64,000 nucleotides of DNA from Microvirgula aerodenitrificans DSM 15089 (GTDB lineage Bacteria; Pseudomonadota; Gammaproteobacteria; Burkholderiales; Aquaspirillaceae), in the NCBI RefSeq assembly GCF_000620105.1, contig NZ_JHVK01000001.1, forward strand, positions 186,001-250,000, written 5' to 3'. The position numbers were made by a program, and so were the translations under genes. Of this stretch, positions 24,252-33,085 are shown in pieces; position 1 is the first letter of the stretch, and each line of letters begins with the position of its first letter. The notes below the pieces were generated by a model that had not been told where the DNA came from, ran no database searches, and saw only the letters and a program-made list of their open reading frames with translations.

Positions 24252-26972
24252 ATGCATCGGCGAAGACTTTCCGTTCCGGCGCCATTCCGGCGCGTCCTGA
24301 TCGGCATGACCCTGGGGGCCGCGCTGTGCGTGCCGGCCGCGCCGGCACGGGCCGATGGGTTGCCCGCGGAGACCCGTTACTACCAGATCCCGGCCGGCTC
24401 GCTGGAGGCAGCGGTCAACCGGCTGGGCCGGGAGGCCGGGGTGATGATTTCGTTCGGTTCCCATATTGCGGCCGGCCGGCAGACCGCCGGGCTGGACGGT
24501 CGCTATTCGCTGCTCGATGCGCTGAAGCAGCTGCTGGTCGGCAGCGGCATTGAGGTCGCCGGCGATGCCCGCGACGGCTTCGTGCTGCGCCCGGATGGCC
24601 GGAGCAGCGCTGGCGGCAACCCTGACAGCCTGCCGGCGGTGGTGGTGATCGCCGACCGCCTGCGCGATGAAATCCGCCTGCCGGTGGTGGTGATCAGCGA
24701 CCGGCGTCCGCCGCTGGCGCCGGGCCGGGCGCTGCTGAGCGCCGACGATATCCGCAATACGCCGGCGGCCAATGGCGACCTGAGCGAACTGCTGGCCACC
24801 CATCCGGCCGTGCGCCAGAACAGCAGCGCCGGGGGCTCGCTGACGCGTGGCTCGCTGGCGCCGGAGGACCTGTCGTTCCATGGTGCAAGCCCGTACCAGA
24901 ACCTGTTCCAGATCGACGGCATGGATGGCAGCAACAATATCAATCCGGCCAACAAGAACAGCAATCTGCAGGTCAGGAACATTCCCAGCAACAGCCAGGC
25001 CTATTTCCTGGATACCCGCCTGCTGGGCGAAGTGCGGGTGTTCGACAGCAATATTCCGGTCGAATACGGCCGCTTCAATGGCGGTGTGGTCGATGCGCGG
25101 CTGAAGCGGGCCAGCGGCCAGGACAGTGTCGATGTCGGTTATCGCATGAGCGGCTCCAATCTCAGTGAGCAGCGGGTCAGCGACGGCAACCAGTCGAACT
25201 ACGATCTCGGCATGTCCGGTTATACCCCGGACTGGCGCAAGCGCTTCTATTCGCTGAATGTCGACCGCAAGCTGGACGACCGCTTCGGTGTGGTCCTCGG
25301 CCTGTCGCGCCGCGAGTCGGATATCCGCCGCGCCAGCTCGGTCAGCCTGGACAAGAGTGTGGTGGCCGGCACCTCGACCGAACAGGACCGGGTCGACAAT
25401 CTGCTGGGCAAGCTCAGCTGGTGGATCGACAGCGATACGGTGACCGATCTGACGCTGAAGTACAGCGCCCGCCGCGAGCAGCGTGCCAATTCGCTGTTTG
25501 TCGATTCACGCTGGGACAACGAGCATGATGCGGCCGGGGTGGCGTGGAATCTGGACCAGCGCCTGAATGGCGCGAAATTCAACTTCCAGCTGGGCTGGGA
25601 CCGTTTCGACGACAGCCGCACCTCGAACAGCGACGATCTGGTCACCCACTATTTCGCCAGCACCCGCACCCAGTTCACCACCGGCGGGCTGGGCAAGGAA
25701 CAGAAAACCCGCGACAGCTGGGCGCTGAAGGCGCGGCTGGATCTCGATCCGCTGCTGACCGGGCCGGTGGCGCACACGCTGTCGGTCGGGGTCGACAGCC
25801 AGTGGGTCGAGGTCGACTACCAGCGCTTCAATGACGCCAGCTCGTACCGGCTGACGCATCAGGCCAACGGCAGTGAAAAGATCACCAGCCTGACCCGCTA
25901 CCACGCTGGCCAGGTCGGCGTGTCCTACAACAGCCAGGCACTGTGGCTGGCTGACGAGATGCGCTGGGGACGGGTGAGTCTGACCCCGGGGCTGCGTTTC
26001 GACCGCGACAGCTATCTGGGCAACAGCAATCTGTCGCCGCGGACGCGGCTGGACTGGGATCTGTTCGGCAGTCGCCAGTCGGTGGTCACGCTCGGCATGG
26101 CGCGCTACTACGGCGACAACGTGCTCGATCTGGCGCTGCGCGAGCGGGTCAGCAAACTGACCGAGTCGGTACTGAACAGCGCCGGCCTGCCGGTGGCCTC
26201 GTCGGGCAGCGGGGAGATCTCGCGCTACCGCGACCTGGATACGCCGTACAACGACGAGCGCTCGCTGGCGCTGACCCAGCAGTTCGCCGGGCTGGAGGGC
26301 GTGCTGTCCTATGTCCATCGCGAGGGACGCGACCAGATCAACAAGCGGGCACTGCGCGACAGCAAGAACGTGCTGCTCGGCTACGAGTATGTGAACGACG
26401 GCGAGTCGCGCACCGATTCGTTCGGGCTCAGCCTCGCCAACCAGCGGCCGTGGCAGGCGCTGGGGGCGGACTGGCAGATGCGGCTGGCACTGAGCTACGA
26501 GCGTTTCCGCAGCAACAACAGTCTGGTCGACGGCTATGACGACACCGGGGTCGACAACGAGCAGATCTACTACAACGGCAAGCTGATCGATGCTGCCGAC
26601 CGCCCGACGGCGAACTTCAACCAGCCGTCGCGGGTCACGCTCGATCTCAACGCCGGCTGGAACGGCATCGGGCTGCGCTGGAACAACCGCTTCAACTGGC
26701 TGAGCAAGCGCGACGACGTGTTCTATGTCGGCGTGAACAAGGCCGACCAGCTGGACATGTACCAGGAGGGCACGCTGCCGTCGTACTGGACCTGGGATGC
26801 GCGGCTGGTCTGGCAGCCGACGTTCTGGCGCCAGCTGGAACTGACGGTGGACATTCTCAATGTGCTGAACCGCCAGCCGGTGCTGGTGTCGACCTCGCCG
26901 CTGATCAAGCGCAACAACGACCAGTATGGCAATGGTCGCGAAATCTGGCTGCAAGCCAACTATCGGTTCTGA
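24252..26972 (+). CDS. TonB-dependent outer-membrane receptor with STN signalling domain
   Basis: From ATG 24252 the product has 906 residues. It shows a signal peptide (1 to about 35), an STN domain (about 41-104, YYQIPAGSLEAAVNRLGREAGV ... LLDALKQLLVGSGIEV), then a plug (DIRNTPAANGDLSELLATHPAVRQNSS; LFQIDGMDG) and a beta barrel ending in the C-terminal phenylalanine (LQANYRF). The STN domain fits control through the FecR gene upstream. Two near-identical TonB-box-like repeats (LPAVVVIADR at 127-136 and LPVVVISDR at 143-151) lie between STN and plug. The substrate, probably a ferric or other metal chelate, cannot be deduced. A peroxidase-fusion gene follows at 14 bases and probably shares the transcript. 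Confidence 0.92.
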   Translation: MHRRRLSVPAPFRRVLIGMTLGAALCVPAAPARADGLPAETRYYQIPAGSLEAAVNRLGREAGVMISFGSHIAAGRQTAGLDGRYSLLDALKQLLVGSGIEVAGDARDGFVLRPDGRSSAGGNPDSLPAVVVIADRLRDEIRLPVVVISDRRPPLAPGRALLSADDIRNTPAANGDLSELLATHPAVRQNSSAGGSLTRGSLAPEDLSFHGASPYQNLFQIDGMDGSNNINPANKNSNLQVRNIPSNSQAYFLDTRLLGEVRVFDSNIPVEYGRFNGGVVDARLKRASGQDSVDVGYRMSGSNLSEQRVSDGNQSNYDLGMSGYTPDWRKRFYSLNVDRKLDDRFGVVLGLSRRESDIRRASSVSLDKSVVAGTSTEQDRVDNLLGKLSWWIDSDTVTDLTLKYSARREQRANSLFVDSRWDNEHDAAGVAWNLDQRLNGAKFNFQLGWDRFDDSRTSNSDDLVTHYFASTRTQFTTGGLGKEQKTRDSWALKARLDLDPLLTGPVAHTLSVGVDSQWVEVDYQRFNDASSYRLTHQANGSEKITSLTRYHAGQVGVSYNSQALWLADEMRWGRVSLTPGLRFDRDSYLGNSNLSPRTRLDWDLFGSRQSVVTLGMARYYGDNVLDLALRERVSKLTESVLNSAGLPVASSGSGEISRYRDLDTPYNDERSLALTQQFAGLEGVLSYVHREGRDQINKRALRDSKNVLLGYEYVNDGESRTDSFGLSLANQRPWQALGADWQMRLALSYERFRSNNSLVDGYDDTGVDNEQIYYNGKLIDAADRPTANFNQPSRVTLDLNAGWNGIGLRWNNRFNWLSKRDDVFYVGVNKADQLDMYQEGTLPSYWTWDARLVWQPTFWRQLELTVDILNVLNRQPVLVSTSPLIKRNNDQYGNGREIWLQANYRF
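24630..24704 (+). repeat. Tandem TonB-box-like coding repeat
   Basis: The DNA ctgccgg(cgg)tggtggtgat is repeated within 48 bases, giving LPAVVVIADR and LPVVVISDR in the receptor. This looks like an internal duplication of the TonB-box segment. Confidence 0.55.
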
Positions 26973-26986
26973 CGGAGGGCTGGCAC

Positions 26987-28741
26987 ATGTCGATATTCAA
27001 GTATTTGCTGCCGGGAGTGCTGGCGCTGGGCGCCGCCCTGCCGGCCATGGCGCGCGGCGATGACGGTCTGCGCTTTGTGCCGCAGACTGGCGGGCGCACT
27101 GGCGAGGTGGCCTGCGTGCTCGACCGGCGTACCGGTCTGCTCTGGGAGCGGAAGACCCGCTCCGGGCTGCGCGCGCGCGACCATGTGTATCTGCCGGTCG
27201 ACAGCCGCCGCGGCGGCGAGGCCGGGCGCTGCGATGCGGCGTTGCCCCGCTGCGATGCGCCGTCGTATGTGGCGGCGGTCAATGCCGCGCGGCTGTGCGG
27301 CCATGACGACTGGCGGCTGCCGGACGAGGACGAGCTGAAATCGCTGCTCGATCTGTCCCGTGTTGCCACCCGGCCGTCGCGGCCGGCCATCGACCGGCGG
27401 GCGTTTCCGGATGCGCTGCCGACCTTCTACTGGAGTTCGACCCTGCACCGGGTCGGCGGCGTGCGCGCCGTGTGGTTCGACGATACTCACCGCGAGCTGC
27501 CGGCCACCAGTCTGTTGCCGACGCGTGCCGGTGCCGTGCGGCTGGTGCGCGGGCAGCCGGCGGTCGTGCCGGCCCGCCGGTCCGGCCCGTCTGGCGCCTT
27601 CCTGCGGCCGCCAGTGGCCGCGGTGGGGGAGGACCTGCCGCCGTCGGCAGCGCAACTGGCGCAATGGCGGGCACAGTACGCGCGCTACCGCCCGGGCGAG
27701 TCATGGCAGCCGGACTGGCCGCCGCCGCAGATCGATGCGTCGGTGCGCGACGGCTTTGCCGATCTGGGCCTGCTGCCCCCCGTGCCGTTCCCGGCCGACA
27801 ATCCGTACTCTCCGCAGAAGGTCGAACTCGGGCGTCGGCTGTTCTTTGATCCGCAATTGTCACGCAACGGGCAGGTGTCCTGCGCCAGCTGTCACAATCC
27901 GGCCACCGGCTGGACCGACCGGCGCGCGGTCTCGCTGGGCCATCTCGGCCAGCGTGGCGAGCGCAATTCGATGAGCATCCTGAACAGTGCCTATGCCACG
28001 TCACTGTTCTGGGACGGCCGGGCGGGCTCGCTGGAAGCGCAGGCGCTGGGACCGATCAGCAATCCTCTGGAAATGCACCAGCCGCTGGCGCGTGCAGTCG
28101 CCCGCATCGCGGCACAGCCAGGGTATGCGCCGCTGTTTGCGGCGGCCTTTGGTGATGCGCGGGTCGATACGCTGCGCATGGCACGGGCGCTGGCGACGTT
28201 CGAGCGCACCCTGATCAGCCATGACAGCGCCTTCGACCGTTTCCTGAAGGGCGAGCGCATGGCGCTCGATGACCGGGCGCTGTGGGGACTGCATCTGTAC
28301 CGGACCAAGGCGCGCTGCATCAACTGCCACAATGGGGCACTGCTGTCCGACAACCGTTTCCACAGCAACGGCCTGCATTATTTCGGCCGCGAGCTCGAGG
28401 ACCTCGGCCGCTACGCCGTGACCGGTGACCCGGCTGACCGTGGCAAATTCCGTACGCCGTCACTGCGCGACATCCTGCTGACCGGTCCGTACATGCATAA
28501 CGGGCTGTTTCCGCTGACCGAGAACCTGGGGGTGATCGCCATGTACGATGCCGGTATGGTGCAGACGGCCGCCAGCCGGCCCGATCTGCCGCAGGCGGCG
28601 CCCGAGCTGAGGCCGCTGGGGCTGACGCTGCGGGAGAAACAGGCGCTGCATGCATTCCTGCAGGCGGTCAGCGGCGAAGCCAGGACCGGGCCGGCCACAC
28701 CGGCCGAGATGGGGCTGGAGCCGGTGTCGGCGCGGCGCTGA
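26987..28741 (+). CDS. DUF1566 domain fused to di-haem cytochrome c peroxidase (MauG/BCCP family)
   Basis: The 584-residue exported protein (signal peptide 1 to about 22) first has a DUF1566/Lcl_C domain (about 40-190: VLDRRTGLLWE, AARLCGHDDWRLPDEDELKSLLD, FYWSST, AVRLVRG). It then has a di-haem peroxidase domain (about 255-565) with haem motifs CASCH (299-303) and CINCH (444-448), GWTDRRAVSLG with W309, LFWDGRAGSLEAQALGPI, and KFRTPSLRDILLTGPYMHNG. The peroxidase half alone would suggest periplasmic peroxide reduction or MauG-like oxidation chemistry. A ribosome site (GGAGG) lies in the 14-base gap after the receptor. The fusion beside FecIR and a TonB receptor suggests oxidative handling of an imported or substrate-bound metal chelate; this is inference. 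Confidence 0.87.
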   Translation: MSIFKYLLPGVLALGAALPAMARGDDGLRFVPQTGGRTGEVACVLDRRTGLLWERKTRSGLRARDHVYLPVDSRRGGEAGRCDAALPRCDAPSYVAAVNAARLCGHDDWRLPDEDELKSLLDLSRVATRPSRPAIDRRAFPDALPTFYWSSTLHRVGGVRAVWFDDTHRELPATSLLPTRAGAVRLVRGQPAVVPARRSGPSGAFLRPPVAAVGEDLPPSAAQLAQWRAQYARYRPGESWQPDWPPPQIDASVRDGFADLGLLPPVPFPADNPYSPQKVELGRRLFFDPQLSRNGQVSCASCHNPATGWTDRRAVSLGHLGQRGERNSMSILNSAYATSLFWDGRAGSLEAQALGPISNPLEMHQPLARAVARIAAQPGYAPLFAAAFGDARVDTLRMARALATFERTLISHDSAFDRFLKGERMALDDRALWGLHLYRTKARCINCHNGALLSDNRFHSNGLHYFGRELEDLGRYAVTGDPADRGKFRTPSLRDILLTGPYMHNGLFPLTENLGVIAMYDAGMVQTAASRPDLPQAAPELRPLGLTLREKQALHAFLQAVSGEARTGPATPAEMGLEPVSARR

Positions 28742-28766
28742 GGGTCAGTCGCGCATGGCCAGGACG

Positions 28767-28797
28767 GCCGCACGGGCGAGAAAGCCCGTGCGGCTTT
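28767..28797 (+). terminator. Intrinsic terminator after the peroxidase fusion gene
   Basis: A perfect 11-bp stem GCCGCACGGGC/GCCCGTGCGGC encloses GAGAAA and is followed by TTT. It begins 26 bases after the stop and closes the sigma-receptor operon. Confidence 0.8.
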
Positions 28798-28873
28798 CGT
28801 GGTGTGCCCTGGCATAGCGGTCGATCAGGGTCAGTACGCGTCGGGGCAGGCAAGTTGGTGGATTTCGCTGTTT

Positions 28874-29167
28874 CTACCGATGGCCGTCTTCCTGTGCGGT
28901 CAGGGGCTGCCCGGCAGCGCCACCGGCTTCGGCGATCCAGCGGCGCTTCTCGGCCGGGCTGAAGCGCTTGATGGCGTACTCGGCTTTCAGGGCGTCGGAC
29001 TTGCTGTCGAAGGCGACGACCAGCGCGATGCGTTCGGGGGGATGCAGGCGGGTATAGCGGGCCCCCTTGCCGGCCGCGTGCATCGCATAGCGGCGCTCGA
29101 CATCGGTGGTGATGCCGGTATACAGGCTGCCGCCGCGGCATTCGAGCAGGTACAGGTACCAGTTCAT
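28874..29167 (-). CDS. GIY-YIG domain protein, YhbQ/UPF0213 family
   Basis: The product (97 residues from ATG 29167) is a single GIY-YIG domain: NWYLYLLECRGGSLYTGITTDVERRYAMH with the Y-Y pair, R in ERRYAMHAAGKGARYTR, and EYAIKRFSPAEKRRWI. This matches the YhbQ family of small, putative nucleases. Its cellular role is not established. No strong ribosome site precedes 29167; an extended start at 29206 would enter the tRNA-Asn terminator and is less likely. It lies downstream of tRNA-Asn and partly in its read-through path. Confidence 0.85.
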   Translation of the reverse strand: MNWYLYLLECRGGSLYTGITTDVERRYAMHAAGKGARYTRLHPPERIALVVAFDSKSDALKAEYAIKRFSPAEKRRWIAEAGGAAGQPLTAQEDGHR

Positions 29168-29191
29168 GGCAAGGGATGGCCCATAACGTGA

Positions 29192-29220
29192 AACGCCGTG
29201 AACCAATGGTTCACGGCGTT
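29192..29220 (-). terminator. Hairpin downstream of tRNA-Asn
   Basis: A 14-bp perfect inverted repeat (AACGCCGTGAACCA at 29192-29205 with complement at 29207-29220) begins 6 bases after the tRNA 3' end on the minus strand. The following T tract is short, so termination may be partial. Confidence 0.65.
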
Positions 29221-29225
29221 GAATC

Positions 29226-29301
29226 TGGCTCCCCGACCTGGGCTCGAACCAGGGACCTACGGATTAACAGTCCGGCGCTCTACCAACTGAGCTATCGGGG
29301 A
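29226..29301 (-). tRNA. tRNA-Asn (GTT)
   Basis: The 76-base minus-strand gene has acceptor TCCCCGA/TCGGGGA, anticodon loop CTGTTAA (anticodon GTT), the T-arm CTGGTTCGAGCCCAG and an encoded CCA. Confidence 0.97.
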
Positions 29302-29429
29302 ATTGATGGAGGGGAACTATACGGTTTCCTTATTGAAGCGTCAAGCGTTTCTTCAGGAATTCAGAACGTCCGGACCGGAATGGCCGGCCTTGCCGGCACT
29401 TTTCCCTTTTCCATCATCCACTAAGCGGT

Positions 29430-30362
29430 TTAAAGCGTGCGCAGCTTGCCACGGAAGTCCGCCAGGCACTGGTAACCCTTGCGCTGCATGATCGCCACCA
29501 GCTCCTGATTGAGACGGGTGAACAGGCCGGCGCCTTCTTCCCACAACCGGGTACCGACCTGAACGGCACTTGCGCCGCAGAGTATGTGCTGGAATACCTG
29601 CTCACCGGCTCCGATGCCGCCGCAGCCGATAATCTGCTTGTCCGGGCACAGCCGATAGAACGTATTGACGTTGGCCAATGCCGTTGGCAATACATAATCG
29701 CCGCCAATGCCGCCCAGCCCGTTCTTGGGCTTGATCAGCACGGTCTCGCTGTCGGTGTCCACCACCAGCCCATTGCCGATCGAATTGATGCAGGTAAGGA
29801 ACTTCAGACGTTCAAAGCGATTGAAGATTTCCGCCGCCATTTCAAAGTGGCTGATATCGAAATACGGGGGCAATTTGACGCCGAACGGAATGTCCATCGC
29901 CGCGTGGATGGCGGTCAGCGCCGTGGCCATGTCGTCAAAGCTGTAGCCGAGTTGCGGTTTGCCCGGCACGTTCGGGCAGGAGAGATTCACCTCCGGCAGC
30001 AGCGGGCGTTTCAGGCGCTGGAACGCGTCGAGCATGTGCAGATTGTCCGCCAGGCTCAGTCCGGAAATCGAGATGAACAGCGGCTTGTCGGTGTAATCGT
30101 AATGGGCGGCGTAGTCGAGATAATAGCGATAGCCGTGGTTGGGCAGGCCCATCGAATTGATGCTGCCGAATGGCGTGGCGGCGTAACGCGGCTCGGGATT
30201 GCCGTCGCGGGCCTCCAGCGTGCAGCTTTTGCTGACCAGTGCGCCGGCATCGCTGTGGCGTACGGCTTCAAGCTCCGTAGTCTCCCTGCACATCACGCCG
30301 GACGCGTTGTATACCGGGCTGCGCATGCGCTGGTCGAGGATGTGGGTGGAGATATCGGTCAC
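29430..30362 (-). CDS. pyrD: Dihydroorotate dehydrogenase, class 1A (fumarate-type)
   Basis: I chose the GTG at 30362 because CAGGAG lies eight bases upstream and the resulting 310 residues match the 311 of the Lactococcus PyrDA; a start at 30395 adds 11 residues. Class 1A signatures are clear: catalytic C129 in EVNLSCPNVPGKPQ (class 2 has serine), GSINSMGLPNHGYRYYLDY, VNSIGNGL-like INSIGNGLVVDTD and IGCGGIGAGEQVFQHILCGASAVQVGT. The soluble flavoprotein makes orotate with fumarate as acceptor. Most proteobacteria use the membrane, quinone-linked class 2 enzyme, so this is an unusual and possibly transferred gene; a second pyrD elsewhere cannot be excluded. Confidence 0.93.
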   Translation of the reverse strand: MTDISTHILDQRMRSPVYNASGVMCRETTELEAVRHSDAGALVSKSCTLEARDGNPEPRYAATPFGSINSMGLPNHGYRYYLDYAAHYDYTDKPLFISISGLSLADNLHMLDAFQRLKRPLLPEVNLSCPNVPGKPQLGYSFDDMATALTAIHAAMDIPFGVKLPPYFDISHFEMAAEIFNRFERLKFLTCINSIGNGLVVDTDSETVLIKPKNGLGGIGGDYVLPTALANVNTFYRLCPDKQIIGCGGIGAGEQVFQHILCGASAVQVGTRLWEEGAGLFTRLNQELVAIMQRKGYQCLADFRGKLRTL

Positions 30363-30512
30363 GGGCAGGCTCCTGCGTCGAAGGGAAAAGGGCACTATGC
30401 GCGAATTTTCCGCTGCCGGTGTTGTGACCGGTCAAGCGCTATTCGTGCATGGATTCTCATTATGCAGCTGGTCTTGAAATGACCGGATAATGTGCCCATT
30501 CGTGTTGTGCTG

Positions 30513-30548
30513 AAAAAACGAAAGCGGCAGATTTCTCTGCCGCTTTCG
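30513..30548 (-). terminator. Intrinsic terminator of the H-NS gene
   Basis: A perfect 13-bp stem (CGAAAGCGGCAGA and complement, 30519-30548) with loop TTTC is followed on the minus strand by T6. It starts 18 bases after the stop. Confidence 0.93.
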
Positions 30549-30565
30549 GAAGGCAATGGCCAGGC

Positions 30566-30874
30566 TCAGATGGCCAGGTCTTCCAGCGTCTTGCCGCTTT
30601 GCAGCAGTTCTTCAACCCAGCGCGGCTTGCGGCCACGGCCGGTCCAGGTTTGCGACGGGTCGGCCGGGTGGCGGTATTTGGCTTCAACCGGCTTGCGGGT
30701 GGTGGTAGCCACCTTGCCCAGCACTTCGTCGAGTTCCAGACCGTAGGTCTTGGCCAGTTCGAGAATCTGTTTGCGGGCCTTGCTCTTTTCTTCGGATTCG
30801 CGACGCTTGATTTCGAACTCGATCTGCGCCTTCAGCGTCAGGAGTTCGGTGTATTCCATGTTTTGGAAGTCCAT
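30566..30874 (-). CDS. hns: H-NS-family histone-like nucleoid-structuring protein
   Basis: This 102-residue protein has the H-NS order: an N-terminal coiled coil for oligomerisation (MEYTELLTLKAQIEFEIKRRESEE), a linker, and the C-terminal DNA-binding domain with ADPSQTWTGRGRKPRWVEELLQSG, whose GRGRKP core inserts into the minor groove of AT-rich DNA. It silences foreign, AT-rich genes. It is a single gene with its own terminator and an AT-rich upstream region, consistent with autoregulation. Betaproteobacteria often carry several such paralogues. Confidence 0.93.
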   Translation of the reverse strand: MDFQNMEYTELLTLKAQIEFEIKRRESEEKSKARKQILELAKTYGLELDEVLGKVATTTRKPVEAKYRHPADPSQTWTGRGRKPRWVEELLQSGKTLEDLAI

Positions 30875-31192
30875 TGTGTTCTGCCTTTTTGTGCGGGTGA
30901 ATCGGAAACTTGCTTCACGTTAGCGAAACAGGTTTCTGTTTGTCAAGAAACACCCCGGAAAATAATAGTTTTTGCCGACTTTGAAAAGACCCCCGGGGTC
31001 ATTTGCGGGCTGATATTTGTCAATTTTTTGTAAATCGGTCGGCGGAAGGATTGCCCGCCCGATTAAAAGGGGTATTTCTTACGTGCCGATGAACGAACGG
31101 ACACTTGTGCAGATGAATTTTCGGCGCATCGTCACGGAACTTGCCGGGCAGAAGACGCCGGGTATTTTCAGCCCGGCATGATGAACCGTTGC
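30875..31192. other. 318-base AT-rich intergenic region upstream of hns
   Basis: No gene is evident here. It is the most AT-rich long stretch of this part of the window and would hold the hns promoter. It contains GAAACAGGTTTC (a 5-bp-arm palindrome), a 13-base palindrome GACCCCCGGGGTC at 30988-31000, and a hairpin (GCCGGGC/GCCCGGC arms near 31143-31177) that may end the PAS-GGDEF-EAL gene. Confidence 0.5.
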
Positions 31193-32938
31193 TTATAGCA
31201 GTTCGCTGCCAAAGCGACACTGGTCGGAATCCAGATATTCCGCCAATGCCGTTGCCGACATCGGTTTTGCCAGCAGATAACCCTGGCCAAAATGGCAGCC
31301 CTGCTGTTGCAGCCACTGGATCTGGCGGGGCGTTTCTATCCCTTCGGCAATCAGGGTCAGGCCGAGTTCCCGGGCCAGCAGCAGGCTGGCGCGAGCCACA
31401 TTTTCCGCCAGCGGGTCACTGTCGAGCCGGCCGACCAGCTGCCGGTCGAGTTTGACCGCCTGCACCGGCAGCCGGCGCAGGGCTTCCAGCGCCAGGTGGC
31501 CGAGGCCGAAGTCGTCGATGGCCAGTTCGATGCCGAGCGCGCCCAGCGCCGTCAGCGCACCGTCCGGGCGCGCCTGCGGGCCGCTCAGTGCCGCGCTGTC
31601 GACTTCCACGGTCAGCAGCCCAGGCGGGAAGCCGGTACGCGTCAGTACCTGGCGCATGGTGTCCGGCAACCCGGGGTCGGCGAACTGGCCCACCGACAGG
31701 TTGATCGACAGTCGCAGTGGCCGTTCCCTGCCGTCGTTGATGCGGGACAGGGCGGTGCAGGCGATGTCGCTGACGTAGCGGTTCAGCTGCGGCATCAGCC
31801 CGCTGCGCTGTGCCAGCGGCAGGAAGATTGCCGGCGACAGCATGCCGTGCTGTGGATGATCCCAGCGCAGCAGCGCCTCGACCGAGACCAGCCGGTTCCA
31901 GGTCAGGTCGAAGATTGGCTGGTAGAATACCGACAGCTCGGCGTTGCCGAGTGCCGTACGCAGTTCGGCGCACAGCCGGCTGTCGCCGCTTTCGCGGAGA
32001 CCGAGTTCCGGCTGGTAGCGCTGGCTGATGCCGCCGCCGCCCTGTTTGGCCAGCCGCTTGGCCAGTTGTGCCTTGTGCAGCAGGTCGAAGAAGTTTTCGG
32101 CATCGTCCGGGAACAGGGCGATGCCGGCCGAGACGGTGATCGGCAGCGAGACATTGTCGCAGGGGAACGGGGTCTGCCAGCTCTGCAGCGGGCGCATGGC
32201 CTGGGTCAGCACCGTGTCCGGTGCCGGATCGGTCATCAGCCAGGCAAAGCCGCGGCCGCTGGTGCGGGCCAGGTGTTCGCTCTGGCACAGCCGGCTCAGG
32301 CGCTCGGCCATTTCCACCAGCAGTGCATCGCCGACATTCTGGCCATGAATGGCATTCAGCTGGCCGAAGTGGTCGACGTCGGCCAGGACGACGGCAACGC
32401 GATGATTGTCCAGCCGCGCCCGCTCCAGTACCCGCTCGCCGAGGCTCAGGAAGGCACCGCGGTTGTTCAGCCCGGTCAGCAGGTCGAAATGACTGAGCCG
32501 GTGCAGCTGGTCCTGGGTGCGCAGGCGTTCGGTGACATCGCGCGCGGTGGAAATGTAGTGGGTGATCTGACCGTTTTCGTCGGTCAGCGGCGTGATGGTT
32601 TTCTCTTCACTGTACAGCTCGCCGTTTTTCCGGCGATTGATGAAGATGGCCTTGAATACCCGTCCGGCGCGCAGCTGTGCCCACAACTGGGCATAGAAAG
32701 CGGCGCTCATGCGGCCGGAACGCAGCAGCGAGGCGGTACGGCCGAGGGTTTCCCGCTTGCTGAAGCCGGTGATGCGCTCGAAGGCGGCATTCACATAAGT
32801 GATGATGCCATTGGCGTCGGTAATCATTACCGAGTCGACGCACTGTTCCAGCGCGCACAGCAGTATCTGGGTCTGGGCCGGTGGCGGCTCGGACCTGGCG
32901 GGTTGCAGGAAGGACGGATACAGCGAAAACCACTTCAC
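31193..32938 (-). CDS. PAS-GGDEF-EAL signalling protein, predicted c-di-GMP phosphodiesterase
   Basis: I chose GTG 32938 (GAGG seven bases upstream); an ATG at 33037 would add 33 low-complexity residues. The product (581 residues) has a PAS domain (about 30-140, ALEQCVDSVMITDANGIITYVN), a GGDEF domain whose signature is degraded to SGRGF, and an EAL domain with VEALLRW, LSINLS, VEVDS, LAIDDFGLGH, AVKLDRQLV, IAEGIE and GQGYLLAKP. The diguanylate cyclase site is therefore dead while phosphodiesterase residues remain. No membrane helix is seen, so the PAS domain probably senses an internal cue. It stands alone between hns and ygfZ. Confidence 0.87.
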   Translation of the reverse strand: MKWFSLYPSFLQPARSEPPPAQTQILLCALEQCVDSVMITDANGIITYVNAAFERITGFSKRETLGRTASLLRSGRMSAAFYAQLWAQLRAGRVFKAIFINRRKNGELYSEEKTITPLTDENGQITHYISTARDVTERLRTQDQLHRLSHFDLLTGLNNRGAFLSLGERVLERARLDNHRVAVVLADVDHFGQLNAIHGQNVGDALLVEMAERLSRLCQSEHLARTSGRGFAWLMTDPAPDTVLTQAMRPLQSWQTPFPCDNVSLPITVSAGIALFPDDAENFFDLLHKAQLAKRLAKQGGGGISQRYQPELGLRESGDSRLCAELRTALGNAELSVFYQPIFDLTWNRLVSVEALLRWDHPQHGMLSPAIFLPLAQRSGLMPQLNRYVSDIACTALSRINDGRERPLRLSINLSVGQFADPGLPDTMRQVLTRTGFPPGLLTVEVDSAALSGPQARPDGALTALGALGIELAIDDFGLGHLALEALRRLPVQAVKLDRQLVGRLDSDPLAENVARASLLLARELGLTLIAEGIETPRQIQWLQQQGCHFGQGYLLAKPMSATALAEYLDSDQCRFGSELL

Positions 32939-33085
32939 GGGAGGACCTCGGTGTCCCGCCGGGGAGGCATTCTCCGTTGCACGGTCGGGCGCCGCGATTG
33001 TGGCATTAGTCGTCCTGCGCTGACAATTGATCCGCATCGCCGGTTCGCACCGGTATTACGAATGCTTATCTGTCAGCGCCGTGAT

